From Gnetum montanum (lineage: Eukaryota > Streptophyta > Gnetopsida > Gnetales > Gnetaceae): a stretch of 64,000 bases of DNA. The stretch covers positions 630,148 to 694,147 of the forward strand of contig MNCI01022494.1 in assembly GCA_015680685.1 (NCBI GenBank), given 5' to 3'. The translations under genes and the position numbers were made by a program. Below, piece by piece: positions 12,100-24,522 of this stretch; within the stretch, counting starts at the first letter, position 1; the number at the start of each line of letters is the position of its first letter. A model generated the notes under the pieces. The model did no database searches. It had not been told where the DNA came from and saw nothing but the letters and a program-made list of their open reading frames with translations.

Positions 12100-13705
12100 T
12101 ACATGGCTGGAGCAAGTGGTAATGGAGTTAAGGGTGGAAGAGATGTAGCCCAATTAGAAGAATAGTATGTTTGTAGAACATCTCCCCTAAAAGAAGGAGT
12201 TCTATAATACTCATGGGTTTGGTAGAGAGGTTGGGGAGCAACATGACTAGGAGAGTCACATGGAGAGATTGGCTACTACACGTAGTATCCATATGGATCA
12301 GATTGACGGTAAGGGTACTGTTGACATGGTGGTGGCATTCTCCATGATTGTGGGTGGTGCCATTATTGATATTGCTCATTTGGTTATGGTGGAGTTCCAC
12401 TTGGATAATACATCAAGGGTTGGTGGAACTACCTTGGGTTACCTTGGGGATAAGGTAACCTTCAGTGTGTTTGCCTTCTGTTTAATCGTGGGTTAAGTGC
12501 ATATACCTCAAACTTCTATAGATGTGATATTATAGGGCAACATCCCTTAGGATGGTCATATTGGCATATCTCACATCCACCGTCATTGTCTATATCCGAA
12601 TCCACAACCTCTTTGATGATGGCAACGTTTCCCTTACCTTTATTACATGCATATTCAGCTTCTTTATTTTTTCTCCTTTCTCGATCACTACCTTCCTCTC
12701 TAGACTCATCTACTATTTTGAGAACTATTTAAAATCTATTATCTAGGGAGTCCCACATTTGGTCCACCTTTGCCGACGCTTCTGATGCAAGTTTTTGAAT
12801 GGGCAAGGTTTTCCTATTTACCATCTCTTCAAGTGGTGACTCTACTTCATCCTCACAAAATCTAACTCCTTTCTTTCGAAGGAAATGATCTCTGTTATAT
12901 TCTTCCACACTCTCTCTTTTCCTTAACTCACCTTCTTCTTTAGCAACTTGCTCCAAAAATCCTTGTACTTGATGGGCCCTAAGCTCAGATAGCCTTCCTT
13001 GAGCATAAGTCCCAAGGATTCTTAGTGTTTCATGCCTAAGCCCATCTACGAGATGGCGTAGTTGTTCCATTTGTGAGTAACCATGGCCTGGGCAATAATG
13101 TAATGCATAATATTAATCCATGGCACCATCCAAGGGTTCATGTCTTCCTTGTTTCCATCCTTGGATTTGCTTTTGTAGGTTGGACACTCGTGAGTACGTC
13201 CAATACTTATCGTTGAATAGTTTTAACATGGTACTCCATCAGCGAATGGATTCTGGTTCTAAGGAAAGGTACCAACTTTCCACTTACTTGATTAGTGTCC
13301 TTGGAAACAACTTGAGTTTTTGCCACTCGTTTTCTATGTTTTGCAAGGCACATGCATCGTGAAATGCTTGCAAATGATATTGAGGATCAACGTTGTATCC
13401 CCCTTCAAATCATGGGATATTGTTCATGTCCAATCTTTTGATCCTACTATCTTTTTGGTGCCTTGGGATTCTAACAGCCTCAATTATATCTAGCATACTT
13501 TGGGTAGTAAGTACAGGTTCATCGTGATCATACTGTCTATGGCGTCTATGATGTCTATGTTGTTCCCTACTCTCCCTTCTCTCATGATGAGTTTCTCTAA
13601 AATGCCCTTGTCCCCTTTCTCGGCTGCTTTGTCTATGATTCCTATTTCACTTACCATTATCCTCAGGGTCTTTTTCCTTAAAACCGTGTCTAGATGCTAA
13701 AGGAG
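12100..13705 (-). pseudogene. Element B: gag, C-terminal part (before the element C insertion)
   Basis: Minus-strand frames include 13070-12729 (MEQLRHLVDGLRHETLRI, then LSELRAHQVQGFLEQVAKEEGELRKRE), the end of a retrotransposon gag domain plus linker. A region rich in Pro, Gln and Tyr follows (12400-12128). The same pieces occur in element E at 61480-62345. Gag forms the particle that packages element RNA. The frame is split by stops, and by element C at its N-terminal side. Confidence 0.8.
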
Positions 13706-13710
13706 AGGGT
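13706..13710. repeat. Left target-site duplication of element C (AGGGT)
   Basis: AGGGT here pairs with AGGCT at 26072-26076 (four of five bases). In the uninterrupted gag of element E the same spot reads AGGTT on the matching strand (rc of about 60812-60816), so both copies look like single-base changes of one target. Confidence 0.75.
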
Positions 13711-15239
13711 TGTAACGACAGAAAACATCGGTCGCTGGAAATACCAAGCGGAGTTTCGTGTACACAGTTCCAACCTCGGATCCATGTGAGGGTCGTGCTG
13801 GAGAAGACGAATCCAAGGTACCTTGAACAATCTTATTGATCAAACAGGAACTTATTTAATCAGTAAAATTTTGTAATAATCGGCTGACAAAAGGATGATC
13901 CCAATGAGGAAATATAATGTCATTAATCTCGAAGGTAATGAAAATGATGTAAGCGATCCAAAGCGATTGCAAAATATATATATATGAGATGCAAGAAACC
14001 AGATTTAGAGAGTGTGTAATCCCGAGATTTGGGATTTAGCTTATAAACAAAATATGTTTGATACAATGATTACAGACGGGCTTTAGTTTAGATGAAGCAC
14101 GTGCCAACAACAAGAAAGCTATTTAAAGATAAAACAAGCAAAGGTCGATCTACCTTGTTCTAGCCAATTTGGATGTAAGGGAGTTAGACCCGAAGTAGAA
14201 TATCCATTAACTGGCTATTTTTGATCAAAGATTCTTGCCAATCACCTTCGGCGTTCTTACAATCGCTGATCCTCTTTTTGTCAATCTTTGCAGAAAATTG
14301 TCAACAATTGCCAATGAAAGAAAATTGCTCATGGAGAAAATTTTTCAAATGAGATAAATTTTTGCCAACCCCTTAATCCTTGTCAACTAGGGTATTTATA
14401 AGATTAGAGTCAAGAGAAAAATGCAGTTTAGATGACACATGTCCTGAACCTATAAAATACCGTTAACTTGATGTATTTGTGTTTGAAGCTTGCGACGCCA
14501 CTCTACATTACGTTCTAAAGCATAATGCGTTGTAATCTACTTTTGTTGGAGCTTTGGCAACAAGCTATTCTTTGTTTACACTGTAATACGCTAGAGAGCG
14601 TATTGTGATGTATGAACTGCTAATGCATGAATTGCGTTATCTTTGTCATTGCTTGTATTATGCCGCATTATGCTTCATTACGCTACATAGCATAATTCAA
14701 CGTAAAATAGTGAACCTGGAAAAAATAGCGAAGTGTTGTCACCGTGCTTCCCCTATTTCTGTCCATTCTTTCTAGGGTTTATTACACTACACTACGTAAT
14801 GTAGTGTAATAGGCCCTTAGCCAAAAAAAGGAAGACTTGCTGAAATGTGCGACATGTTGCAGATCTTTGTTTGAACCTTGAGATTTTGCTGGACCATCGA
14901 GATCTCGGATTTTTCCATCTCCGTTGTTGCAATTAGATGGATTGTCTTCTGGCATTACACTGCATTATGCCACATTAGGCTGCATTGCGTAACGTGGCAT
15001 AATATGCCAAAAGTTAAGATTTTCAAAACATAGAAAACTCGTGAAGTTGAAGGCTTGCCGTTGTGCACCCCTTGTCTTGTTCTGTCCTCTGGAGTCTATT
15101 ACACTTTGCTGAGTATTGTTTGCGCAACAGACCCTTAGCCAAAAAGGGAACTTTCTAAGCCACGACTTGTCGCAAATCCTTGCCTCAGTCGCAAGATTTT
15201 GCTAAACCGTTGAGGCCTCAAAATTTTCATGGTATTTCA
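13711..15239 (-). repeat. Element C: 3' LTR (1529 bp)
   Basis: Begins TGTAACGACAGAAAACATCG and ends GGTATTTCA as printed, and aligns over its full length with 24523-26071. A TATA box in element sense lies at 14400-14393. Many short CATTACGC / GCGTAATG units (14510-14700, 14940-15005) form imperfect palindromes. The right LTR carries about 20 extra bases near 25490-25510. Confidence 0.93.
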
Positions 15240-15256
15240 ATGGCCCCTTTTTATTG
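15240..15256 (-). other. Element C: polypurine tract
   Basis: In element sense AATAAAAAGGGGCCAT runs directly into the LTR start TGAAATACC. This fixes the element's orientation. Confidence 0.8.
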
Positions 15257-16149
15257 ACGTTTAGAGGGCTTGCTCAAAAGATGTTAACAAAGAATATGAA
15301 ACACTAGAGAGGTAAAGGCACCAACAGTGTCCATTGGCAACTACTCAGATGTTTCTCTGTCAAACTTAGAAGTGCAAAGGCGGGAGGAGGAGAATAGGAG
15401 AGATCTTAAAGAAGTGAGAGGAGGGAGGTTCGGGGAAGACTCAAGCATGTGAACATGAAACTTTCACAAACAAGTTATTAGGTGTTCTTTCATGGGTGTA
15501 TTTGCGAGAGCTTACGCTGCCATACTACATATGAAGGGCTTGCACGGACGAGTTTTGTTACACCCGTATGGCCTGGATGAGTTGTTTTACATCCATTTTG
15601 CCTAGCTTTGCCTATTTTTTTTACCCCTCTGCATGATTCTTATTTCTGTTGTTGTGGTGTTGCAATTGTACCTATTTTGAAGATGAGCATTATGGCAGGG
15701 GTTGATACCTAGTCACATGAGCTATGCTATCATAGTTTGTACTATTACCGCTATCGCTGTTTTCGGGGATAGACCTTGTGTAGTCGCAAGGGTTTGGGCG
15801 ATGTTGGGCGATGTTGTGCATACATAATGCATAACTGGGGAAGTCCAGGTACTATACCCTTATGTAGTATGAATAGGATTTCGTTGTCTTGCCCATAAAT
15901 ATTGCATGTTACGCTCGAATAATACGTAGTATTACTTTTATCGTCATTATCAGGGATAGACCTTGTGCGATGGCAAGGGTTTTGGCGGTTTTCGTAATGC
16001 ATTTCTAGTGTAACCTGTAATCTCCTAGGAGTCAAGATAACGAAAACCCTAGTGTTGCATAATAAAGAACAATTTTTTATGGTGTTCTTATATCGTTAGT
16101 ATGTCTGTATTGTTGTTCCTAATAGAAGTCTATTTCATTGTAAAGGATT
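15257..16149. other. Element C: region between polypurine tract and antisense gene
   Basis: No clear coding sequence. A short block is repeated: the segment around 15770-15800 (GATAGACCTTGTGTAGTCGCAAGGGTTTGGGCG) recurs at 15952-15988. This could be the promoter/5' UTR of the antisense gene, but I see no decisive signal. Confidence 0.5.
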
Positions 16150-19100
16150 ATGCTAAAGCTCGTCCTAATCGTCTTGGACATCATAGGTGTTATGTGTTGT
16201 TTACATGTCCCCGTGGTCAATGTTCCTCCTCCTCATGCTCGTGTAAAGGAAGAGGCGGTTTGGTTCTTAAGAGGCGCATGGAAGTTCCTACAGTTTTTGT
16301 TACCCAACTATAGCATAATTATTTGGTCGCATCTGCCAATCGAGACAGCCACTGCCATTCTGGAGATGCTACTGGTTGGATCAACATAGAACATCTTGAC
16401 GTTACTAGTTGATGGCTCAATTAAAACCGTGCAGGTGCAAGACCATGAATAGAGCAGCAGGGCTTTGAGGTGTTTTTCTTGAATCTAGGATATGCCCAGG
16501 TTTAATTGCTATCATGCTTACAACACTCTGTTCGTGGCTCGTCATCTTACAACCTATTTCCATAATTCACCTGAGATTGTGTATTATGCAGGTGGGTAGG
16601 TGTTTCCACAATGTCATAATATGCTAAATATTTGTTTGAATTTGTGACCAATGTAAACAATTGTCTACATTCTGTGCTGTAGGTTTTTCATCAACAATGA
16701 TGGTCTTCAGGGTGACACAAATACTTTGTCTATGACTGAAATGGCCATAAAGGAGTTCACCTCTATTAGCAATGTAGGTGCTGGTGTTATGGGATAATTA
16801 GAATTAGAAATCCCACATTACCCTAACCGCTATGTTGAATTCTTCTCCAAGTGCAAAAGGCTTGAATGGTTGGATAAGGAGTGGACTTTCGATTGTCCTC
16901 TCACTGTCGTAGATGTACAAGAGAAAATATGACCGTTCCCTTCGCCTTTCAGACACAGTAAATTACGCTATGGTGGTTTCTGTACAATCTTACACGGTGG
17001 AAACAATGTATGGAATTTTTTTATTTTGCTATATTGCCTAAACCTTTGTTATATGTTTACAGTTAGGGAATCACGGGAGATCACTGTTATGGCCTCCGGG
17101 CGTGAAGCTAACAGTCTTTTATTTCATTATGGCAATATAAAAGAAGCACAATGTTGGCTCAGCCATAGTGTGGCCCCAACTGTCCTAACCAATAACCTCC
17201 AGGAAGCTAGACTAATGGAATTGTTTCTAGCTGTAACCCCTGATGTCACCACAGGGGAAATGTTAACTCTAGTTAACTCCTTCAGCAAAAAAGCTGAGCG
17301 TCTTTACATACGCATGCGTAATGTATGTCTAAGTTTTGACATTGACGCTCAATTATTCACTAACTTTTTTGGCATTCCCTCTAATGGCTTTCCATTAGAG
17401 AAAAATTCAAAAATGAGTTCTAAGCACCAGAAGGACATAGAGGAGTGTCTGGGGGTTAACAAGGAAGTAAAAGGAATCCTTGCTGATAAAATCGAGCTAG
17501 AGGTGGCTCATACCATTTATCCCCTCTTTTGAGCCCATGTGTTCCCCAAGTTACTTTCCCAGGGTAAAATCTATATCGAAGAATAGGCTTGGATCATGCG
17601 GGAGGTTATGGAGGAGGGGACACAATATAATTGGGCTAGCTACTTCACTGAAGGTTTGCAAGCGGAAATGGTCATGCTTCGTAAGAAGCTTGAGTCTTGC
17701 TTCAACGTGCATTTTTCCTTCTTTATAGCTTGCTTTCGGCATTTTGTAGAATTCTTGGTGGTTCAGAGGGATGGAATCTGGGTGCAACAGGATCACAACC
17801 AGATTTCCAAACCTTGGATTTCCCAGGTTTTTAGCACTACCCAATCGCAAGATCCTCCCGAAGGCATTGGGGATTCGCTTTCACTTACTACTAAGAGTTT
17901 GGCAATGCATCGTATGCAGTGCCAGGACAACGTGGATGGAGTGCTCCCTTCTCTCACCGGTAGTGTGTCAAAAGGGAAACACCTTGCAGCAAAAATAGTG
18001 GATTCATTAGTCCAGCGGAAGAAGCATCGTCCGACCATGGAGTCCGCAAATCCGACTGACATAGAGAGGAAGACGTTGCAAATTAAGTTTCACAAGAACG
18101 ATCCCCCAGCTGGTAAGTAAAGAGATGCATAATTAGTTTATATATTTGTTACACTACGTATAGACATGGCGTCCCGTAGCTTTTGTAAGTGCTTTGCTTA
18201 ACTATTTTTTAGCAGACAAAGGAAAAAATGTAGTGGAGTTGACCCCTAAAATGGGGGCAATAGTTATACGACATGAAGGAGGGGCCCCAATTTTGGAAAA
18301 GGAGGCCTCTGTTAGTAACACGGGTGGCATGCAAGTTATTATGCGTGAAGAGGAGATGGAAGTAGAGGATGCTAAAGTCCTTCTGGATGAACTGGGAAAT
18401 AGGGAGCAGCTTGTCGCAGGTGAGTTTGACTTTTCCTTAGAGGGCAGTCTCACGTTACTACCATCGAGGGTTTTGTTGAAGTGAGTTTTTTTTGTGTTAT
18501 CGTAATGTCTCAATTATCCTTTATATCTATCACACTATGTCTAACCCATTTTTATTTACGTAATAGGTATTTCTGACGCCAGCATCGTGTCCTTGCCAGC
18601 GACACCCACTCAGCATTAGGGTGAGACCCCTGATAAATTTACCTTTATGGAAGACATTGCGGAGGATATGATCGGCCGCCTAGAGCAAATTGATCCTGAG
18701 ATTGGTACGTGAGCATTATAACACAGGGATTGTTGGCATTATGATATTGTATCACTTTGTTGTGTCTCACTATTATTTTTATGTTACAGGATCTCACCTC
18801 AGATGGGATCCCAAAGAGCCCATTGACTTGGACACCATCCCTGAACCCTTACTGGAGCTGACCGAAGTGCCTCGCAGCCTTTATGACAAAATGCGTAAAT
18901 GTGCATTACGCTCAACCCACTCTTTATGGGAGTGCCAGAACATCAACAAAGCTCTTTGAAAGAGGTTGCATAAAGCAGAAATGGAGAAGACGTTCCTAAC
19001 TGGTAGGGTTGAGGACCTGGAGTCCCGCAATGAATTTCTGCTAGCTCGAGAGGCCAATGATCAGAACTAGCGGACAGCTGTAATTGACTACGCCCGCTAT

Positions 19101-19990
19101 TGGATAGTGGTCAGAAACAATGTCCAAGTCAGTCGTGAACTCATTGAGCAGCAGATGCAAATGAATCTCCTAGCCCAGAAGAACCAAGATTGGAAGGATT
19201 ATTGCACGATGGTCCAAGAATGGGGGTAGACACATAAAGATCATAAGCACATGCATAAGCGAAAATGTGTTACCTACCACCAACATTATAGGGATTCTGT
19301 CGTTAAAGCGCGGTCCCTTTGACTATTTCTTGATGTCATCGGTGCTTCTAAAGCGTTCGAAAAGTTTCAGGAGCAAGTCACAGTAAGCGCCTCCCCAGAG
19401 AGGGAAATAACCCTCCCTGGCAGGGAGACCATTGCCCCTTCCTTCTTCCCTAAACTGCCCTAATGGACTCCTGTGGAAAAGGGGAAGGTTAAGCCGGGAA
19501 CTAATCTACGAGATGGTGTTTAGTTTGAGCTTACGGAGGACAAGATCATGCAACGTCTATGGGTTGGTTTGGAACAGATTCTTTTTGCGGTTGACGCGGG
19601 ACCGTCACAGGTAAATTGTAGGATTATTTCATTTCTATTATGCATAATCTCGATGGCAATGCTAATGTGTGCATCATGTCAAACCATAGGATTGAAATGA
19701 GGAGGATCCTCATGAGGATGAGCGTAATGGAAATGGTGGTCCTTGCAAAGAGGGTCTTCACGAGTAAGAGCGTAATGAAGATGATGGCCTTTGTGAAGAG
19801 CGTCTTCACGAGGAGGAACATAATGAAGATGATCAAACTCGCGGTGAGAAATCCTGTGAGGAAGAGCCTTGCAGAGAGGGCCACCCTCACAAAGAGACCT
19901 CACAAGCAAGAGGTCCCTACGAGGATGATTTTCTTGAGGCAAAGGTGGAGTTAGATGACACAAGTGGAAGTGTTAGTAAAGGTGATGTGT
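16150..19990 (+). pseudogene. Element C: antisense multi-exon accessory gene (extra ORF), degenerate
   Basis: The coding pieces lie on the strand opposite to the element's gag and protease and are separated by canonical introns. Readable exons: 16682-17006 (IPHYPNRYVEFFSKCKRLEW); 17061-18111 (about 350 codons with two stops, at 17530 and 17584); 18213-18423; 18567-18706; about 18791-19613 (a long charged, probably coiled-coil segment with several stops); and an acidic tail to about 19989. Splice signals seen include TTTACAG at 17054-17060, GTAAGT at 18112, GTGAGT at 18422, GTACGT at 18707, TTACAG before 18791 and GTAAATTG near 19612. Antisense extra ORFs are known in Tat-lineage elements; the product's function is not known to me. 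The segment SFDIDAQLFTNFFGIPSNG loosely resembles plant transposon-associated domains with an LFGIP-like core. Stops make the present copy non-functional. Confidence 0.7.
19690..19989 (+). repeat. Acidic repeat tail of the antisense gene
   Basis: Imperfect units of about 33-36 bases encode an acidic pattern such as NEEDPHEDERNGNGG then ERNEDDGLCEERLHEEE, ending in DDTSGSVSKGDV and a stop near 19990. One in-frame stop interrupts it near 19763. Other frames are open only because of the repeat. Confidence 0.6.
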
Positions 19991-20107
19991 GACGTGGTCA
20001 TATTGGTCAACACTTTATTATATTGGAATGAAGTAGAGGACAATGTTTTTTGGCCTATGTAGGCTAGAGTAAAGATCTTATCTTTCATGAAGTGGAACAT
20101 ATAGCAG

Positions 20108-20430
20108 GTCGTAAATAGTTTAAGGCCATTTCGGGCCTTGCCGTTGTAAACGTAAATGAATAAAAAAAATCGCCAATTTTAGGCCGTAGTGGGCCATAAA
20201 TAGTTTAAGGCCATTTCGGGCCGTCATCATCTTAAGCATAAAAGGATAAAGTACATTTGCCAGTTTTAGGCCATGGCGGGCCGTAAATAGTTTAAGGCCA
20301 TTTCAGGTCGTCACTAGTTTAAGGCCATTTTGAGCTGTCATCATCTTAAGCATAAAAGGGTAAAGTACATTTGCCAGTTTTAGGCCATGGTGGACCGTAA
20401 ATAGTTTAAGGCCATTTCGGGCTATCATCA
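20108..20430. repeat. Element C: tandem repeat block (unit about 85-115 bp)
   Basis: Three to four imperfect copies share the core GTAAATAGTTTAAGGCCATT, then CGGGCCGTCATCATCTTAAG and GCCAGTTTTAGGCCATGG. The block sits between the protease and the 3' end of the antisense gene, where RT and integrase would normally be. Its GGCC-rich arms could form hairpins. Confidence 0.8.
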
Positions 20431-20526
20431 TGCATAAAATGATAATGCGACATAAGAAAATGCATAAACTGTGTAATAGTAAACAATGTGGACTGATGCA
20501 ACATGTTATGGTAACGTGTTCATTTG

Positions 20527-21347
20527 CTAGCTCGGTAGTTGTTTCTTGATCATTTTTAGGTTTGACGATGCGTATAAGCGAGGAGGATTATTATAGCATT
20601 CCTCTATGTTACCATCTTCTCCTTGGAAGGGTAGTTCAGCCCAAGTCAAGGTTTCATTGGCCACTATGTCGACCTGTTCAATTGTTGGGACAGGGATTTG
20701 ATCTTCGGGGACTTCAACCTCCGACCCTTGTTCCATTTCTATGTTGTTAACCGCATGAGGGATCATCTTATCACCATGGACACGTAGGGCAAGTGGATCT
20801 CTTGATGAATGGGTGATAAATCAGCCTCTAATTGAGCTAACCAAGAACTCCCTAAGATTAGGTTAAAGTCGAGCATCTCCTCGATGACGATGAACACTAC
20901 GTTTATGGGGAATTGATCCCCTACTACAAAGTTGATGTGCATCGTTCCCTTAACTTGCACTCTTGCCCCGTTCAATGACTTCACACATGTTGTTGTCGTG
21001 GGATTAATCTGGTCGAGCAAACCCAGTTTGTCCACTATAGGGAATGGAATGACATTGGCAGCGGCCCCGTCATCCACGTGTACTCTCCAGATTTGGTACT
21101 AGCTGATCCGGATAGTGATGAACATGGACGCTATTGTCACTTGGCCCTTTTCTAGGTCATCCTTAATGGACTCATCATGAAATGTTAATTGGGGAGATCG
21201 TATTTGTTCAGCAGTGCGGGGAAGGATAACCGAATGGATTGCTTCTTCATCTGCTGGCAAGTTTTCATCCACCAATATGGACGTTACCATGTGAACCATG
21301 GCTTCACGATGCTTTTGGGATGTCATCAATAAGTCATACAGGCTCAA
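20527..21347 (-). pseudogene. Element C: retropepsin-like aspartic protease
   Basis: The minus-strand frame 21347-21099 starts MSLYDLLMTSQKHREAM, a segment that precedes the protease in Tat-type elements. The protease follows at 21077-20763 with active-site MDDGAAANVIP (D-D-G in place of D-T/S-G) and the second conserved motif DFNLILGSSWLAQLEADL. The remaining tail (20766-20527) is offset by one base. A stop at 21096-21098 separates the two main frames. It would mature the element's Gag. Confidence 0.8.
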
Positions 21348-21349
21348 CG

Positions 21350-24268
21350 TTGTATTTTTCTATTTGAGAGCCTGCTTGACTTACATAAAAGCATCAAGGA
21401 GATCATGCCCACGATCTGGTTTGTTACCTTTCTCTTCTTCCATTCGTCCCAAGAGACGGATCTCTCAGGGCGAAACAGTTTCTAGTTAAGGATTGTATTT
21501 TTTTGGGCAGGGAAAAGGTGGCTGCGTTTGCATAACATTGTCTTTTTTAGAAGAAGGTGGGGCCAAGGCTACCAAGGTGAGGGGTGTAGGCTTGGGAAGC
21601 CCCAGCATAAGTCGATCCTTAGCTATGTTACTCGTCATATGCCCTTCTCCTTTCCTATTAGGTTGTGATTGGGGCATTGACTTAGAGATTTGCTCCTGCA
21701 TAGCAGGAGCAACCGACGACTTTGGCACCTTGATGACAAAGGGTGCCTTAGGTGTGGGCATGGGCTGGGCCGTGGCTTTACCGATAGTGGGGTGTGGAAC
21801 TAAGGTAGGAGACAAGACTCGAAGGATGAAAGGTTGTCTTTGAGCCACACCTGTCGATGTTGACGGGCTTGTCATCTAAGGTGGGCGAGGAGGCACACGC
21901 AACACAAAAGGTTGCTTTGGCTATGCTTGGTCATCACCCTTCATACCCACTACGTTGATAGTGTACCCTATGTTATTTGCATTTAACGGGTCTTGGTACA
22001 CATGCATGGGTTGGTTTTCTGGATGGACCGGATTACTGTTGTCTAAGATCAAGTCACCTTGATCAATCATACATTGAATGTCATCTTTCAATGCCTAGCA
22101 GTAATCTGTGTCATGACCACATAGCTGGTGATAGTCACAGAAGGGGTCCAACCTAAAGTTTTTGGGAACTGATGGTTCGTTAACTAGGGCCAAGGAGGGG
22201 TTCTTGAGCAACTCACAATGGTGCTTGTGGTGTTTCAGAGCCTCCTCGGACACCGTCTTGTGTCGGATGTGGCCAGTTCCCAATAATTGCTTCAGAAGTT
22301 CTGAAGGCTTTATAGGTAGAGCTACATAATTTGAGTGATCCTTACACTCAAATTTAGGCCTTAGCTGCAGAGGTGCTTCAAGGGCAGAAGGATTTTCTTA
22401 ATTGGAGCTGTTTGAGCTAGTTGTGGGTTCAACAGGCTTCGCATGTGTTTTCTTGTTGTTGTTTTTCTTCTTGGGCCCCTCGGTAACCGCTACTACCATC
22501 ATTGTCATAGCTTTGCCTTTGTCCTTACCCTTGTTGTGGGCATTTTTGTAGACCACATACGCCGGATCTTTGCTAGCCTCTACCGCTTCTTGGATGCTCT
22601 TAGTCTAAGCAAAGGCTTGGCTGAGGGAGCAGGGAGTGAAGTAATATAACTTAGACTTGATAAAGTCATTAACTATCCCCTTGAAAATTGCCAATAGATG
22701 GGCCTCTGCGATGGGTTCATGGATTTCATTCAAGATGGCACTCCACCGTTGTATAAACTTTTAAACCGATTCGAACGGGTCTTGCCTAACTCCCATGAGC
22801 TAGTCCAGCATGACTTCTGGCTTCAGGTTGTATTTGAAACGAGTGACGAACTGAGTTAATAGCTCTTCCAAAGTTGAGATGGAAGCATGTGGGAGTGCTC
22901 GATACCAGTCTAAAGCTTTACCCGTTAAGGACATAGCAAAGACTCAGATGATAGTATGTGGCCATTGTTGCAATACCAACGACTCTGACTTGAAAGTAAC
23001 TAAATGGGAGTTGGGATCGCCTTCCCCATTCTACTTTGTAAAATGGGGGAGTGGCATCCTAGGAGGTAACGATAGAACATGCACTACTAGACTAATAGGA
23101 TCGTCATGGTAAAAATCCATGACTTGTACTGTGTCAAAATCGGCAGCCTTGAGGAATTTAACTTCCTCTTTAAGGGTCTAAATAAGCTGGAAGGCTTGAT
23201 CCAAACTCGTAGATGGAGAGATCATTTGTGGAACGGTAGGAGGAGCCATGCTAGGTGGTAGAATAGGGGCGACTGCTTGGCCGATGGGTGATGCTATCGG
23301 AATTATCCCTGCAGGCAGTGCCACTTGTGGCATCCACCACTCGGTAGGTGGCACGGATGGGGTGACCACCGTTGGTTGTGCCATTGGATGCTCTATTTGT
23401 GTGGCCAAGGGCACAGACAATGACCCTGTAGCGGGGTTTATCGCTTGTGGGACCTGGTTTTGATGATGGGGGAGATGGGACAGTTGTGTAGGATGTGCAA
23501 TGAGAGACATGTTTGGAACCCACCATGTTGTAGTGGCAAGCTCTATCATGTGAGTCGGGATGAACGTAGGTGTTGTATGTAATTGCGTAGTAGGTATCGC
23601 GTGGACATACGGTGACATGGGCGTAGGTGCACAATGAGATGGATTAGGTAATTGCACCTACTGAGGAATGATTTGTGACAGGTTGCCACCCGGGAGGGTA
23701 GTCGGAGAGAGAAAATGTAGCTGGGGCAAGTGCGGGACTCATTTAGTACTAGATAAAGTCAAGGGCGTGGTGACCATAAACAATGGATTTACGCAGGACG
23801 TCGTGGAGGGAGGGGTCATGGCTAAATCAGCATGACTGCCTCCCTCAAAGTGGGAGTCCAGATCATCCTGCCCGTCATGAAGCGTTTCATCATGGAACAA
23901 CTCCTCTCGTTGTTCTGTCGATGTCCTAACCATCAGCATTTGATCTAGGATCCACTATTGTTGATTCGTCCAGGGTATAGTGGCATTTGGCACAAGAATA
24001 AATTCCTTCCCATTATAGAATATGAACTCGTATTCTCATTTCTCTTTGAGTTCTTGTGGGTACATGGGCAGATTTGCCACAAGTTTAGCATAGAGGAAAT
24101 TATAGTATTCCCTACGCTAAGCATGTCCCTCAGGCTCTTTTCTTGAAGCTTGAGGGAGAGGCATGGTCACACCGGACTAGTCAGCGGCTCGACCATAGGA
24201 GGGGTGACTTGCAGAGTCCAAGGATTCTCAAGGTTAGCAGTGTCAACAGCGGTGGTTGATGTAGCCAT
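21350..24268 (-). pseudogene. Element C: gag, Tat-like, with stops
   Basis: The start ATG at 24268-24266 gives MATSTTAVDTANLENPW. A Pro-rich stretch follows (23657-23178), with many Pro, Thr and His residues. Next comes a gag core around 23150-22700 (FYHDDPISL, LPHFTKWNGEGDPNSHLVTF, ALDWYRALP, LLTQFVTRFKYNLKPE). A zinc-knuckle-like segment with CDYHQLCGHDTDYC (about 22136-22095) is typical of Tat-type Gag. A second Pro-rich linker (21875-21486) leads to the protease. Stops and shifts occur (for example at 23175, 22947 and 22806). It encodes the capsid-like protein that packages element RNA. Confidence 0.82.
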
Positions 24269-24498
24269 TCTCTATGTGGTTTGAGAGTAATGACAATGAG
24301 GATAAGGATCGCAAGGGCAAAGGCAAACTAAGGAAATAATCAGACTTTCTACCCTGTAGGATTCCAAAGGAATCGTCGGAGCGATCGATCTGCATCACAC
24401 AATCTCATAAACAACCACGAAGGTATTACGTTTACGTCAATTGACAATGGGTACAGTCAGCTTATAGGACTACCTGTAAAGTGCGGATCAGATATGAG

Positions 24499-24516
24499 GC
24501 CCTCCTTCCAGCGCCA
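24499..24516 (-). other. Element C: primer-binding site
   Basis: In element sense TGGCGCTGGAAGGAGGGC, six bases after the LTR end. A TGGCGC start is the expected complement of a tRNA ending ...GCGCCA. The exact tRNA is not identified here; it differs from the tRNA-Asp site used by elements B, D and E. Confidence 0.7.
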
Positions 24517-24522
24517 GAAAAT

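Noticed and set aside
19640-19963. Long frames on both strands over the acidic repeat
   Set aside because: Open because of the repeat unit; only the frame with the Glu/Asp/His pattern continues the antisense gene.
23251-23634. Overlapping minus-strand frames in the Pro/Thr-rich part of element C gag
   Set aside because: Alternate frames of a low-complexity coding stretch; the frame giving MQLPNPSHCAPTPMSPYVHA continues towards the gag core and is kept.
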